Assembly (NCBI RefSeq): GCF_030867095.1 | Contig: NC_081835.1 | Coordinates: 17,430,501 to 17,494,500 of the forward strand | DNA: 64,000 nt | Direction of reading: 5' to 3' | Source of the DNA: Alligator mississippiensis | Taxonomy: Eukaryota; Chordata; Crocodylia; Alligatoridae | In this document: piece by piece, positions 11,564 through 23,895 of the stretch | How positions within the stretch are numbered: the stretch's first letter is position 1 | Layout: every line of letters begins with the position of its first letter | The notes under the pieces: model-generated | Seen by the model: only the letters and a program-made list of their open reading frames with translations | The model's database searches: none | What the model was told of the DNA's origin: nothing | Made by a program: the position numbers and the translations under genes

Positions 11564-12266
11564 TAGGGGTTAACTGATTGAAATTTTGGGGGCTGATATC
11601 AATAGCTGATTTTTAAGGAGGCATATCAGCGGATACAGATCTGATTTCCAATACCAGCCCAGCAGCTTGGAGAGTTGCATGTAGCTGGTAAGTCTGGTGT
11701 GGTGGAAGGGGAAGAGGGAGGGAAGGGGTGTGGGGGGGCATATCAAGGTGGTGAGGGAGGAGTGGGGTTGGGCCTGGGGCAAGCACTGCCCAGCTGGGGC
11801 GAGGCAGGCGTGGGATGGAGCTGTGGCTCATCTGGGGGTTATGGGGAGGGTGGGGGCAGCTCCTGCTGCTGTGCGTTGCTTCTCCGGGAGCTGCTGGCCC
11901 AGCGCTCACCTGCTCGTCTGCTGGTCCCTGCCGGTCCCTGCCGCTGCTCCCACTGCTCATCCAGGAGGGCATGAGGGTGGGGGGGCATGTGCCCCGGATC
12001 TGTGTGGGCCCCAGCCCCACTCCTCCCTCACCGTGGGGGCCTTGATCTGCCCCCCATGCCCCTTCCACCACACCAGACTTACCAGCTGCAGCAGCTCTCC
12101 AAGCTGTCAGGCTGTGCTCCTCGCTGCCTACGTGCTGCACTGCAGTTGCGCACAAGTACAGGCATTTATTGGCCATATTGGCCACATCAGGCCGATTTCC
12201 AATACAACCAATTTTCTTTATATCGGTGCAGATCCGATATCGGACCGATGTATCAATGCACCTCTA
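11564..12266. mobile_element. hAT foldback MITE
   Basis: The element begins taggggttaactgattga and ends tatcaatgcacctcta. It is flanked by a perfect 8-bp duplication CTGGATTT (11556-11563 and 12267-12274). Internal arms such as gtaagtctggtgtggtggaa (11689-) and its complement (12060-12086) make most of the element self-complementary. No transposase frame; the overlapping open frames are shadows of the GC-rich arms. Confidence 0.88.
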
Positions 12267-12870
12267 CTGGATTTCACTCAAATCCAGCCTGCTGGAGTCA
12301 GTCAAACAGTCCAATGCTTTTCAGTGCTCATCTACACAAAACCTCCACATTATCTGGGATCTACCCAGAGCTGTATTTCACTTAGGCCTTACAGAGTACA
12401 GTGACCAAAGAAGGAATTTCAGCTCTTTAAGAACAATTTGGAAACTAAGAGCTGAAGGCACAGAGGCAAAAATGACAAAAGGAAAAGTAGAAACAGAATA
12501 AAAATATTTGTCTTTAGAACAGGCTGAGCACATAGGGGTTTTATAAAACCTTGCCACTGTATTGCACTAGTAAGTCAAGTGTTCACAACAGAATCAGCAG
12601 ACACATCATAGGGTAATCCTATTATCAGCATGTTTACTTACAAGGGTGATGGTGCTCTATATGCAGAGCCAAAGCTGAATTTAAGAGAGTAAAGACTGAA
12701 ATGCTTCTTTGTTTAAGCAAATCTATCTATTTGAACTGGCTGGAATGTAAAATTTTAACAGTTTGTCATTATTGTTTCTTTTCTTCAAGTAATGAATTGT
12801 CCAAAGCCAGCTAGCTAGTTGAGAAACTTCCACTGCAACTCTTAAGGTTTTTTTTCTCTTATTTTCTTTT

Positions 12871-12920
12871 ACACACACATATATATATGCACACACATGC
12901 TTGTACACACACACACACCA
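12871..12920. repeat. CA/TA microsatellite
   Basis: acacacacatatatatatgc followed by more CA units. Confidence 0.85.
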
Positions 12921-13300
12921 ACCAGCACCAACCTTTTCATAGCTATAATAGCTTCCGATTTCTGTAGCACTTCCCACCCCAAAATGCCCCACCCAAGGAA
13001 ATACAGCCACCCCTGGGTTAAGAAGCAGCCATTGAGCACTGTACAACAACACTTTATGGCAGTAGGGGAAAGAATATATTCTGTAGGCCATATTTAAGCA
13101 GCCATATTGGAATCTGGCCAGAACTTCATGGTTATTCATAGGTAATATTTATAGTGCAGCAGTGTCCTAGAGGGTAACCAGATAGGGTCTTGTAATCAGC
13201 ACTATGCAGACAGACAGAACATACAAGTCCACGTCTCAAAGAGCAGTTAACACCTGCTCTTATAATAAGCGGGTCACGTGGTCTTTAATTATCATACTGG

Positions 13301-13343
13301 ACACACACACACACACACACACAGACACACACGCACACACACA
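13301..13343. repeat. (CA)n microsatellite
   Basis: About 43 bases of CA units with single g interruptions at 13324 and 13333. Confidence 0.9.
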
Positions 13344-14133
13344 AAATCTGGGCCATATCCATTGTTGGTGCAAACTGTCGTAGCTCCACAAAAATCCATG
13401 CAGTTTCTACCACGGACGAATGTGCCTCTCTGTCATCCAACACGGTATTTTGCATCCCAACACAAAGCAAGTGGAAGGTGACTAAAAACAGGCTTTGCCA
13501 CAGAGGAATACTAGTTCACACTAAGACACAGATGGCTCACATTCCCTCCCCCTTTCCCAGTCAATGAGAAAGGGGGTAGCTTGAGGGGAGGTTAAAGGGG
13601 TCAGGAGGCACTTTTAAACAAACAAATAAAAATACACATTAAATTATTGCTTTTCTCATATTACACAAATCTCTGAGAGACCCCCTCTGCAACTTGTCCT
13701 CTGCCCAGCAAAGACTCCAGCATCTCCTGAACTCAGCTGCATACAGTACAGCTAGGGGGAGAAGGATCAGAAGGGAACCAGCCCTGAAAAAGGAGCCTTC
13801 TCCAGATTTAGATCTACAGAGAATTTTCTTAGCATCTAACCACAAAGGCTGAGCCTTTAAACAGCAGTGTCCTGTTCCAGTAAACAACCTCCTGTAGGTA
13901 GGATGGGGGCTACAGCCTCAAGTTTCAGTGTGTTAATCCAGGAAGCAACCTCATGCCATGTGGCCCATCCCAGCGTAACCCTGATACAAGGACGCAGTGT
14001 TCACTGGCCTGGAGTGGAACGAAGAGGAAGGTAAAGAGATGAACCACGTAGTGAGTTTCTGTGTGTGGGGGCGGTCTACATTAGCTAAAAAGGGGTGAAT
14101 GACTTGTTTCTCCAGAGCCCCCTGATCCCACCC

Positions 14134-14979
14134 TCATTGAATGCGGAGGTATGAGGGGATGGAGTAGTTGAAGAGCAAGTAATCCATTTTGTATAAATTA
14201 AAGAGTCTCCTTTGGTAGAAAGGGCTGATGTCCTGGAAGAACTGGGCTGTCATGTCATCTGTGGTTCTTGTGGTCTTGGAGGAAGAGGGGAACTTGATGT
14301 TGATGTCAGCCCCCACCAGCTGCAGGATGTAGCTGGCATCCTCTGCCAGTGTCTCGTACTTGCCCACCACATCGTAGTGGACGATGCAGGGGTGACAGAG
14401 TGAGTGCACCCTCTCCCAATGCTCATTGAAGGGCTCCTCGCGCTGCGTCTGGGGATCCAACAAGTAGTAGACAAACTCGTCAAAGCGCACGTCGTTGCCG
14501 CGCTCCAAGGCCTCATCGCTGGGTTCCAGCCGGTGCCGCCGGATGATCTTGGTCCCGTAGCGTTTGTGGAAGGCTGTGTTGTAGCTGCGGGTGAACTTGT
14601 TGCGGTAGGCTGAGACCAGGCGCTCAAAGGGCTCCCGCACGAAGATGAACTTGAGGTAGTTGCGCAGGCGGTGGTTGATCTCGGAAATGCTGTACTCGGA
14701 AAGGGTGCGCAGGTTGGAGGAGACATGGGCCTCATTGGCCGGGATCTCCAGAGGGTCCTGGTACTTGCCTTGCCCTGTCAAGACCATCATGACTCGTTTC
14801 CAGTTGGTGCAGGCCACTTTGGGCACGTAGCAGTAGAGCAGCCCATGGACATCATCCACCACGAGGTGGCGCAGGTCATCGGGGGTGAGGAGACGCCGCT
14901 TGCGGGTGTAGCGGTTGCAGACACTGCTCAGCAGCTCCCGCCGTTGCTGGTGAATTGCCTGCAGGGACGACTGCTGAAA
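14134..14979 (-). CDS. CHST13: Carbohydrate (chondroitin 4) sulfotransferase 13, terminal coding exon (partial gene)
   Basis: This encodes the Golgi-lumenal catalytic domain of a type II membrane enzyme that moves sulfate from PAPS to the 4-O position of GalNAc in chondroitin. The exon has 281 codons and ends at TGA (14134-14136). On the minus strand it follows a pyrimidine-rich acceptor ending in CAG at 14980-14982, in phase 0, so the in-frame GTG just upstream (14991) is intronic and not a start. Exon residues 51-62 ([12 protein letters not shown]) are the 5'-phosphosulfate-binding loop. Residues 115-128 ([14 protein letters not shown]) are the 3'-phosphate-binding motif. Residues 180-197 ([18 protein letters not shown]) and the C-terminal NYS sequon at 271-273 are typical of the HNK-1/C4ST family. 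[11 protein letters not shown] and [11 protein letters not shown] favour CHST13 over CHST11, whose tail differs. No stops or frameshifts are seen. The N-terminal anchor and stem exons were not found. CHST13 is an assignment from remembered family sequence; membership of the C4ST family is near certain. Confidence 0.93.
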   Translation of the reverse strand, partial: FQQSSLQAIHQQRRELLSSVCNRYTRKRRLLTPDDLRHLVVDDVHGLLYCYVPKVACTNWKRVMMVLTGQGKYQDPLEIPANEAHVSSNLRTLSEYSISEINHRLRNYLKFIFVREPFERLVSAYRNKFTRSYNTAFHKRYGTKIIRRHRLEPSDEALERGNDVRFDEFVYYLLDPQTQREEPFNEHWERVHSLCHPCIVHYDVVGKYETLAEDASYILQLVGADINIKFPSSSKTTRTTDDMTAQFFQDISPFYQRRLFNLYKMDYLLFNYSIPSYLRIQ

Positions 14980-14999
14980 CTGGGGAGACACAAGAAGGG
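14980..14999 (-). other. Splice acceptor of the CHST13 terminal exon
   Basis: Read on the minus strand, a C/T-rich run (cccttcttgtgtctcccc) leads into AG and then TTT CAG CAG, the first codons of the exon. Family alignment places the junction just after the conserved SPLQ-L-Y segment that the missing preceding exon should encode. Confidence 0.8.
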
Positions 15000-16676
15000 G
15001 ACACTGTCACTGCCTGCCTGCTGCCTGAGCTACCCTGGAGCCAGGCTCCAGGTGCCCCACAATTGCCTGTAGGGAAGGAGGGATGCTGGAGAGGGGGTTG
15101 GTTATGGTGATACTATGCAGTCACAGAATGGCCCCTCCATCATGTGCACCATCCTAAAGTCCTCCCCCCATTGCATCTCTGACACAGGTGGTGCCAGGGG
15201 AACACTGGTCCTTGCCTTGCAGTGCCATGTGGGGCAAAGGCACATCCATCCTGAAGGGCTCTAGTAATGCAAAGGGCAGTGAAGGAGAGTGGTGGGAATA
15301 GGGCAGGGAAAATTAGAGGCAACCATAACAGACAGACATGGCGCAGACCATGCACAGACCTTGCTGATAAAGCCATTATGCTGGGACGCCTGCTGAGAGG
15401 CCCCTTAAATTGGCAACCTCTGTTGCTCCCCTCCCCCTGCATGCATGGGGGGTTCAGACTTGCCTTGGCTACTTTTCTTCCCTCCTCTCACATTATCTAG
15501 TTCCCTTATGTCAGCAGATGAAGAGAACAGATGCCCCTTGAATCTTTAACACCTCCCTCCCCTCCCTCCTTTCCCATCAAGGCCAGCTCAGCACCTGCAG
15601 GCACTTGGGGCTGTTCCACAGGCAGTACGATGAGCTTGCAGACCTGTCTGGAGATGCCTCCAGGAGCCCAAACAACCCATTCCCCCACCTCCCCCTGCAC
15701 CACATTCCTTTCTGCCTGAGCTGTCTGCAGAAGGCAGGAGAGACAGAGGCCAGCATGTGGCCTGAGGCTGTGGTGCACAGAACACATCCATTTGCTGACA
15801 TCCCAGACTCATCTTCAGGGTCTTCCCTCACTCCCAATGCATCGAGCAGCTTCTATGCATGGCAAAGAGGCCCCTCTCTTCCTTCTGCTCTAATGCCACA
15901 TTCCCTTCTGTAGCAGGTTTAGATTTCAACCCACAAGCTCTAAGGCTCCAGCTACACTTGTTTTCCTCCTCAACCTGCATGTGTTATGCTCCTTTCCTCC
16001 TTCCCCACCAGTTCCACTGGTCCTAGGGACAAATTCCCCACAACTCTGGATAACCAAACTTCACAGTCAGCACTGGGCTGGGATAGATGTATGGAGGGGA
16101 AATGACAGCAGAAAGGGGCGTTCTGGCTCTCCAGTTAGAAAGCATGGTGAGTGGAGTTGCTCATTCTCTTGAGACTTCTGCTGGGCTTTGCTGGTTGCTA
16201 CACTGGTGCAAGTTTGGGGGGAGTGGGTTGGGCCTTCATCAGAAGCACTGAGTGTTGGCTACAGGCAAGGCTGGGGTATTTGACTGGGGTGGGGTGTTGA
16301 TGCTCCTGCTGGGACTAAAACCCAGAGCTTCCTGGCTAAAGTCTTGCCCCTTGGATCATGTTTAGACCAGTCACCATATTTGGGATCAGGAAGGAATTTT
16401 AGTCCACAGTTTGGTGGCAGGGGGGGAGTTGCCTTCCTCTGTAGCAGAGGAGGGCATGCTTTTTGTCCTTGGATTGCTTGAGTGTACTTAAATGACCCTT
16501 GCAACACTGCTTTGCCTGTGGCAGGTTAGCATGTTCTTGGTAGCTTGGGGCAAGCTGCCTTGCAGTGATTCAATGGGGCTGTCTGTGTAGTTTTAAACAT
16601 ACAAGAACTTGCATGGGATGGTTTGGATACAGATGATCCTTTCTTGAGCAGTGGGTTGGATAAGGTTGTCTCCTGG
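15000..16676 (-). other. Presumed CHST13 intron, no exon identified
   Basis: Lies directly upstream of the terminal exon on the minus strand. A search by eye for a frame encoding the conserved SPLQ-L-Y segment next to a donor gave nothing. Confidence 0.5.
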
Positions 16677-17616
16677 GCTAGGAACAGACATTAGACATAA
16701 ACCAGTTTAAGTGGTTAGAAGCTGGTTTAAGCCTGTAACAGAACAGACATTCAGTGCACATAAACCAGTTTGAAAATGGCTGAAACTAGTTTGAGATAAG
16801 CCTGATGCTACATTCAACCAGGTTTTAACTGAATTGGGTCAAACTAGTTTATGCAATGTCTGTCCCAGATTCCATCCTGGTTTAAGTTAAACCAGAGTCC
16901 TCCAGCATCCTAGATGCTTTGCAACCCTGGGCAAGGCTCTGCTCTCTGCTGTAGCCCAGCAGGGTTGGCCCCTCCCCTCTGTTCCCTAGCTGTTGCTCCA
17001 GCAGAGACTTGCAGGAACAGCAGGGTCTGTCTGGTTTCCCCTTGCCCAATCTCCTCCTCACCACTCCCTGCTGAAGCAGGGATCCCCCCTCCCCTCTGCC
17101 TTACACAGACACCTCTCAGCATTAGCTAGCATACCACATGCTGGCTACAGTCCGTGCTGTGGGAGATAGGACAAAGGCAGAGAGGACAGTGTCAGCTTAG
17201 GGATTTTGGGAGCTAATGAACAGGTAGCTGGTAATGTCCCTCTGTTCCTTCCTTGGAAAAAGTTGTTTAAGAAGAGCTTGCAGACTGTTGTTTTGTTTGA
17301 TGGATTGATAAATGCTAACAACTCCCCGTGTAACTCCCTGCTGTGTAACTCAACGCTCTGTTATCAACAGCGAGGGGGGAGGGAACCCCTCCCTAATCAG
17401 AGCACCCTGCCCTGGCTCAGCATTATGGAAAGGAAGGGAGGGCTGCTCTAGCACCCCCTGGCTTCTACCCTGAGCCACTGCAGGCATGTGCCAGCATTTC
17501 TTCAGTCCAGAAGGGATATCTGAACGATTACAAACTGGTTTAGCCTAGCCAGGTTAGATTAACCTGCAAAGATTTAATCAGTTCAAGCTCAGGCTTTTTG
17601 AATGTCTGTCCCTAGC
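16677..17616. mobile_element. ~940-bp inverted-repeat DNA element, family unassigned
   Basis: The left end gggctaggaacagacatt and the right end (reverse gggctagggacagacatt) match at 17 of 18 bases. Subterminal aaaccagttt / aaactggttt motifs recur on both sides. No convincing target-site duplication and no transposase frame were found. Confidence 0.7.
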
Positions 17617-20600
17617 CCTAAGGTTTCTTGCAGCCCTGCTTTTCTATGAGTCTATGATCTTGCTCTATAAAATAAACTAAACAATCACAGACCACAGAGA
17701 GTCTGGGTCCATTTCCTGTTCTAGGAAATGTCACCAGAACATGCTGGAACAGTATGATTTTGAAGAGCAACTGATGCCAGAGACCTGAAACGAGACTTCC
17801 CCCTTCCCTCTTCCTGCCCCCACTCACTCAGCATGGCTAGAAGAGGCGCTAAACACAAACTGTGGTTTGTGGGTCTCACCTGGGCTAGCCCTATCCGAGA
17901 GGCGTGAAGGCTACCCCACTGTTAGCTACCCACAGGCCACAATGACAAATAGAAATTTGGCTCTGTGCAACTGTTGATTTAAGATGATGACTTCTGGGTG
18001 TCAAGCTGAGGGAAGCTTCCATTTTGGGCTCTGCTCCTCAAGACAGGCACTCAGCTGTGCCACTTGCTCAGGAAAACTACTGTTCACTGTCCTATTGTTG
18101 CAGCCTGGGATTTCTCTCCTTTTCCTTCATCCCATGCTCCTCTCCTCCTCCCCTGCAAATTTTGTCACCAGAACTACAGGTTATGAAGGACTAAGGTGAG
18201 TATCCCACAGAGCAGGGAGTTGAACTTCCACCCTTCCATACCCAATGGCTTGATGTTTGAGTTTGTCTTTCCCCTCAATTTCTAAATCAAGTTCAAATTT
18301 CTCATCCTTGTCTGCAAAGCTCTACACAGCTCCCACAATCAGCTCTAGGCCCTTCTCTGTGCCACCCCACACGTGGACTGTGCGCCCTAACCCAAGCATC
18401 CATGAGGTTGGACTGATTCACTCCTTCGGGTTCAGCAAACCACTTTGTGAGCTACCCAGCACTGGAACGGTGGAGCCAGTGCACTGGGATGGAGGGGGGG
18501 GCTTGGGCTTCAATTACAGGAGTGATTCAGGTGACCTGGGGGAGCTATGGCCTGATCCCTGAAAAAAGCTTGCCCAACAAACACCCATGATCCTGAACTT
18601 GCCCTTTTTCTCCAACTCTAAGTGTTTTTCCAATAGCCACAGACCTTTCACGACACACAGGCTGCGAAGGCCTCTGTGGAATAACCAGCAACACTAGGGT
18701 CATTAACTTGTCAGCATGGCTCAGAGAAAAATTCTTCCTCTGAGCAAGGTGCAACCAGGCCTTTGCATTCCTCACATTCTCAGTCCTGCAGAAGCCCAGC
18801 CCCTGTCAGCTGTTGTTACCTTGCACCCAAGAAGCCTGCTTGCTTGACCTAGGCTGCCTGCATGGAGTCCCACCCATTGGTATCAGTCTGTTCCTGAGAG
18901 GTTCATTGAGGTCTTTCATAGACTGGGCAGGCTGAGATGCAGAAACAGCACTTTGCAAACCAATGCTTCATAGGGTGGAGCATGGATAAGAGTATAAAAG
19001 CTTCCACCTGGTTGAGGCTTTGTATGAAGCATGCTATACCAACAGATTCATTAGCTGTTTATTGCATTGTATTTGACAGAGCGGGAAGCTTCTCCTGGAA
19101 AGAGTTAACCAATAACCTTTGTGAACAGTGATATGGATGCCATTTAGTCAAATGAAGCCACAGGTAATGTCCTGGTTTACAACTGTATTCTTCAGGGCCC
19201 CTCCTAATTGTCAATTTGGTTAGGACTAGGATACAGAATCCTCTCCCTGCATTCCCTCATTTTCTCTGCTAACAGGGAAATAACAAGCCAGCTCTTCCAA
19301 GGGGTAAAGTAAGGTCAATAGAGCTATGGCAATTCATACTAGCTAAGAATCTGCCCTGCTGTAGTTGCCTGGCTGCTTGCAAATTATGAGACTATCATCA
19401 AGCAGTGTGGCATTTTCAGTCTAAGCCACAGATTTTTGATGCCTGTAACTTTTTGAAAACCACTGCTGAGGCCCAGCGCAGATTTTGTCCAATTCTTCCG
19501 GATTTGAAACCATTTCTGTCAGTGGAGTGTCCTGTACAACCAGGTAATTATTTAGGTGCTTTTTTTTCTTTTCCTTGAATCCACAGGGACCAGCTAGACA
19601 GACAGCAGTCAGGCGCTGCAATAAATAAATGCAGCTGCATATCAGAAATTACCCACTGGAATAAGTGAGTGTTTTGCAGTTATTTCAGTGCTAAATTGCC
19701 CCTTCACTTCCCTCTTTTTGCAAGACAATAGCATTCAATTTTATTTTCAGAAACACAAACTAAATTCTTGAAGTGTTAGGATTTGTAAAGCCAACCCATT
19801 CTGCATCCACCGTTCCTCCAGAGCAAAATGCAATTCAGTCACATTACAGCATTAACCACCATTGCCATAGACAGCAAGCTCTTCCAGGTGCACAAGAGGG
19901 GCTCGTGATGGCTGTCATGGGAACAGTTAACGTGCTTTCCAGGAGATCTGTCCGAGTTAATTCTCAAGAGCAATGCTGCACGATACGGACAGGCCAAGGG
20001 GCAATTGGATTTCAGTGGGATGACATGTGCCTTATGCACATTTCACAGCTAAGCATTGTGAGGCTGGCACAGGTGTTTCATTAGAAGTCTCCCAGGCTTC
20101 CAGGCTCCTTTAGGCAGGAAGTTAGTCATGTAAAAATCTTTGAGGACCCTGGCCTTAGGTCTCCCATGCCTACACAGTCAGTTTTCAATACCAAGTGACT
20201 AAGAATAGGTTGAGGAGCCTGGAGCTCTGAGCCCAAAACAAGGTTGTGAGACTCAAGAGCCCCACAGTATAACATCTGGTCTCTGTGGTGTGATCTGCTG
20301 TCATCATATCATAACACAGAGTCACTCTGATGCCCCGTCACCACACAACTGGGGCACTATGATGGGTTCACTCACTAGACACAACAGACAACCATAAGTC
20401 TCCAAATGGGCATGGGGGAGCAAGAGCCAGGGATGATGACATCCAGGGCAAAGGAAATTCCCCCCATGAATCTCCACAGTCCTTCCCCTCTGCAGTCTGG
20501 GGAGTGAACCCCACTCTGCAAAGCTGTCCCAGAAGGTGACTGCAGCTAACAACAGCACCTCCAGTGCCGAGCGATGCCCCATCAACCAAAGCAGGGAGGC

Positions 20601-21602
20601 TGTTTGTCCAGCCCTTCTCAGTTCTGAGAAAATTGGGGGAATGGTTGTGTGGCAGATCCTATCAGATCCCTAGGACCCCAGTACCTAAGAGCTCTTCACC
20701 TGCCCCTCCTGCCTGCTCCTGTCTGGTACCCTCCCTCCATTTCAGTCAGCTGCCCAGATTTAGACTACCAACCACTAAAAATGTCTCAAAGGAACTAAAT
20801 TTGTGTAAGGAAACTTCTGACCCTGAGGAGGGGCCTGGTGGTCCCCCCTGCTCTGCCCCCCAGCTGCCTGGCCCTGTGCTGGCTGCAGGAGCTGTCTGCT
20901 TGCCAGAAGACTTCCTGTGTCTTCTCTCTGCCTCCGCCAGCATCCAGGAAACCCCAGGCTCTGCTGTGAAAGGACTAAGCTCCATTCATTCTCCTCTGAG
21001 AACAGTCTGTAAAGTCAGCAGCATGCAGACAGGGACCCAAAAGAGAGGCATGTGCTGAATGCTGAGCTGGACTTTGGCAGCAGCTGCTCCTAACACACTC
21101 ACCAGCCACTCAGTACATAGGGGATTGGGATCACATGGCTGTGAAGCTGATGGGCAGATATGCAGCGCTGGGGGTTAAGCTGCATGGTAAGGCCTAAGGT
21201 TCAGAGTGGTCTGGCGTTATCCAGAGCTGTTGGGCAGATGGATCCTGCCTCCTGATTAGTGGGACAATCAAGGGTCTAGAAATGGTATCTAATGTCTGTG
21301 CAACCTCCTGTCATGACACATGGGCCTGACTCAAGACACATGGTTAGAGGCAGCAGCACCATGGCAGGTGATTTAGTTTCCAGTGAAACTCCCACTACCT
21401 GCAGTGAAGGTCTGGTGGGATCTTCCTTATCAAAGATGTTCTAATAGCAACATAAGCAATTTTAAGAGAGATATGGCTGAGTTAGTTCAGCCCAATCTGA
21501 AGATCTCAAAGCACTTTACAAAAATGAACAAATATTACCTCACCAGCCACTCCCACCTTCTCTCGAGGCAGGAAATATCCTTATCCTCAAACAAGGAGCC
21601 TA
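17617..21602. other. Presumed intron or flank, no exon identified
   Basis: Unique-looking DNA. A 164-codon plus-strand frame at 20564-21058 has no recognisable domain and is treated as chance. Confidence 0.45.
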
Positions 21603-21716
21603 GGTGAACACCTTGCTGGGGTCGTTTGACCCCAGTGCTCTTTCCTGCCAGGGCAGGGGGTCGGACTTGATCTGTCAAGGTCCCTTCCGACCCTACAAAC
21701 TATGAAACTATAAGTG
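21603..21716 (+). mobile_element. CR1 LINE 3' end
   Basis: Reads gaacaccttgctggggtcgt...cagggcagggggtcggactt and ends ccctacaaactatgaaacta, the usual CR1 3' tail. Confidence 0.8.
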
Positions 21717-22189
21717 AGCACATGTCTGAGGAGCCAGGATGAGACCCTAGGACACCTGACTTCCAACCATTTGCCTTGAGTCCATGATGGTTGATCCTTC
21801 TGGGTGCAGCGCTAGTCTAGATCAGTGATCTCTCAAGGCCATGTTCCCTCACAGGACAAACTGGAGCTACTTTGCCCAGCTTGAAGTAGTGTTGCCAAGG
21901 GAAAAGCTCCCTATAGACAGTGAGCTGGCCTGGAAGCCTAGTTCAGTTGTTGGCATAATGAACCCTTCCTACACACCCAGCGCAATCTGCTGTGCTTTAT
22001 AAGGTTCACTAGGCAGTGATGCTTATCAAGGGCCACAGCCCTGTTAAATGCAGATGTAGTTGTGTGACTGACTTTTTCTTTCTTGCTAAGAAGGCTCAGA
22101 GGATAGCAGTGGGCATTTATTCATCTGCACAGTCTCTCAAGGCAGGTACCATGAGGTTCTGTTCAGTTGCTTATTTGGTGCATACCGAA

Positions 22190-22570
22190 TCATAAAGTCA
22201 TAGAAAATGAGGGTTGGAAGGGATGTCAGAAGGTCACCTAGTCCAACCCCCTGCTCAGTGCAGGGCCATCCCCAACTAGAGCATCCCAGCCAAGGCTTTG
22301 TCTAGCCGGGTCTTAGAAACCTCCGGGAATGGAGATTCCACCTCTCTGGGTAACCTGTTCCAGTGTTTTACTACCCTCCTGGTAAGGAAGCTTTTCTTAA
22401 TATCTAACCTAAACTTCCCTTGCTGCAAATTGAGACCATTGCTCCTTGTTCTGTCACCTGGCACCACTGAGAGCAGTCCAGCTCAATCCTATTTGCAAGC
22501 ACACTTCAGGTAGTTGAAGACTGCTATTGCATCCCTCCTCAGTCTTCTCTTCTCCAGACTAAGAGAGAGG
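22190..22570 (-). mobile_element. CR1 LINE 3' portion
   Basis: On the minus strand it encodes a CR1 ORF2 C-terminus (LDIKKSFLTRRVVKHWNRLPREVESPFPEV) and continues through gggggttggactaggtgacc to a tail of cttccaaccctcattttcta. Same family type as 63040-63535. Confidence 0.88.
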
Positions 22571-23529
22571 CTGTGAGGAAGAGGCTGAGGCTGCATGGGT
22601 GGCAGTGCCTCCATACATGGATTACACTTAGTTGCTTCTGTTGTAAAGACATGCTTTGGTATTGTTAATTGTCTTTTTTATCTGGTGTGTTACTGGGACT
22701 ACAGCTTGGATAGAAGTGAGTTGCAAAGAAAGATGACTGAGATATATGTAAATATATCTCTTAATATATAAACTCTTCAGGGCAAGGGCTATTTTTCTGC
22801 TCAGTGTTTGTACAGTGAGCACCTGATCATGCATTACCTTGGAAAGTGTGTATGATAATGATTCTGTGCAGAGATGATTTTTCCTATTTTTTGTGACCCA
22901 GACTCCTAGCTGAATCCCAGTTTCTCTACCTCGGGTTTGCTGTGCTAGGCTAGACATTAATGAAGCAGCAGAATTGGTGATCACTTCTTACAGTGAATGA
23001 CTGCCCAAAATGTTGTGACCTTTCGCTTTAAATGTAGTGGCTTCAATAAGGGATACCTTGATACCTTGAGGTTGGGTGCTATAACTTTACAGCACACAAA
23101 AAACATTAGTAAGATAATGGGACACTGTTCACTAAAGTACTGCTATCTCAGGTTTCATTTTCCTCTTCACCTACCTGGTCACTGTCATAAAGTGCCTGGA
23201 GCGGGCTTCGACCTGACTTTCCACGCCAGGTGGTCGCCAGAATTCTGTCTTCTGCATCTGGGAAGAGAAGTGGGGAAACCAAAATTAGAGCATTTTACTT
23301 TTCCCAGCATCAATCAGGGAGTCAGCATTTGAGGCAGGAACAGACTTAGGAGTCTGAGTTACTATTCAACACCCTACAGACATGGATCTCACTGCCATAT
23401 ATATACTACACACACACTTTTCTGAAGTCAGCAGTTTTCAAAATATAGAATTTCCTTATTTCTGTTCTTACTGTGTCAGTTATTGAAAGCTGAGACAATT
23501 TCTCAATTTTCGCTCAACTGACACTGTGT
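22571..23529. other. No gene seen
   Basis: AT-rich sequence with a small hairpin (gagatatatgtaaatatatctc, with arms near 22739-22760). Confidence 0.45.
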
Positions 23530-23895
23530 ATTTATAGATAAGGTTCTTGGGTGAATCTGATATCTTTTATTAGACCAACTGAAATAGTTGGAAAAAATTT
23601 TTTAGCAAGCTTTCGGGTTTAAAAACTCTTCGTCAGGATGAATAGTAAAGAAAAGTAATGAATGAATGAGAAGTAAGTAGTAAAAAGGAATGAAAAATAA
23701 ATAGTTTACTATTCATTAAATCCAAAAAGAGCACACACCAACTACAGAGACTTCCTCAGCCTGACGAAAAGTTTTTAAACCCGAAAATTTTTCTTCCAAC
23801 TATTTCAGTTGGTCTAAAAAAAGATATCAGATTCACCCAAAGAACCTTGTCTGCCTACATCCTTAGACCGACATGGCTACAACCTACACCCATGT
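23530..23895. mobile_element. Inverted pair of Penelope-like repeats, copy B
   Basis: A minus-oriented arm (23530-23640) and a plus-oriented arm (23755-23890) face each other around an AT-rich spacer. Both contain the ggttcttgggtgaatctgat / atcagattcacccaaagaac, tcttttattagaccaact and cgggttt segments. The tail is ccttagaccgacatggctac. Confidence 0.7.
23761..23786 (+). ncRNA. Hammerhead-like core, right arm of copy B
   Basis: CTGACGA (23761-23767) and GAAA (23783-23786) flank a GUUU/AAAC stem. The inverted partner core reads on the minus strand at 23636-23611 with the same two boxes. Confidence 0.4.

Larger units (their letters stand above)
12275..14133 (-). other. Region downstream of CHST13, presumably 3' UTR plus flank
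   Basis: No second coding exon is visible after the stop codon. A minus-strand ATTAAA lies near 13284-13289 and could be a polyadenylation signal about 850 bases past the stop. A canonical AATAAA was not found close to the gene. The stretch also holds CA-rich simple repeats at 12871-12920 and 13301-13343. The 3' end of the transcript cannot be fixed from sequence alone. Confidence 0.35.

Noticed and set aside
11613-12404. Frames up to 235 codons on both strands
   Set aside because: They lie in the palindromic GC-rich arms of the hAT element.
14250-14735. 161-codon frame inside the CHST13 exon
   Set aside because: Shadow frame of the GC-rich coding sequence.
20564-21058. 164-codon plus-strand frame
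   Set aside because: No recognised domain, no splice context, low-complexity Ser/Pro composition; treated as chance.
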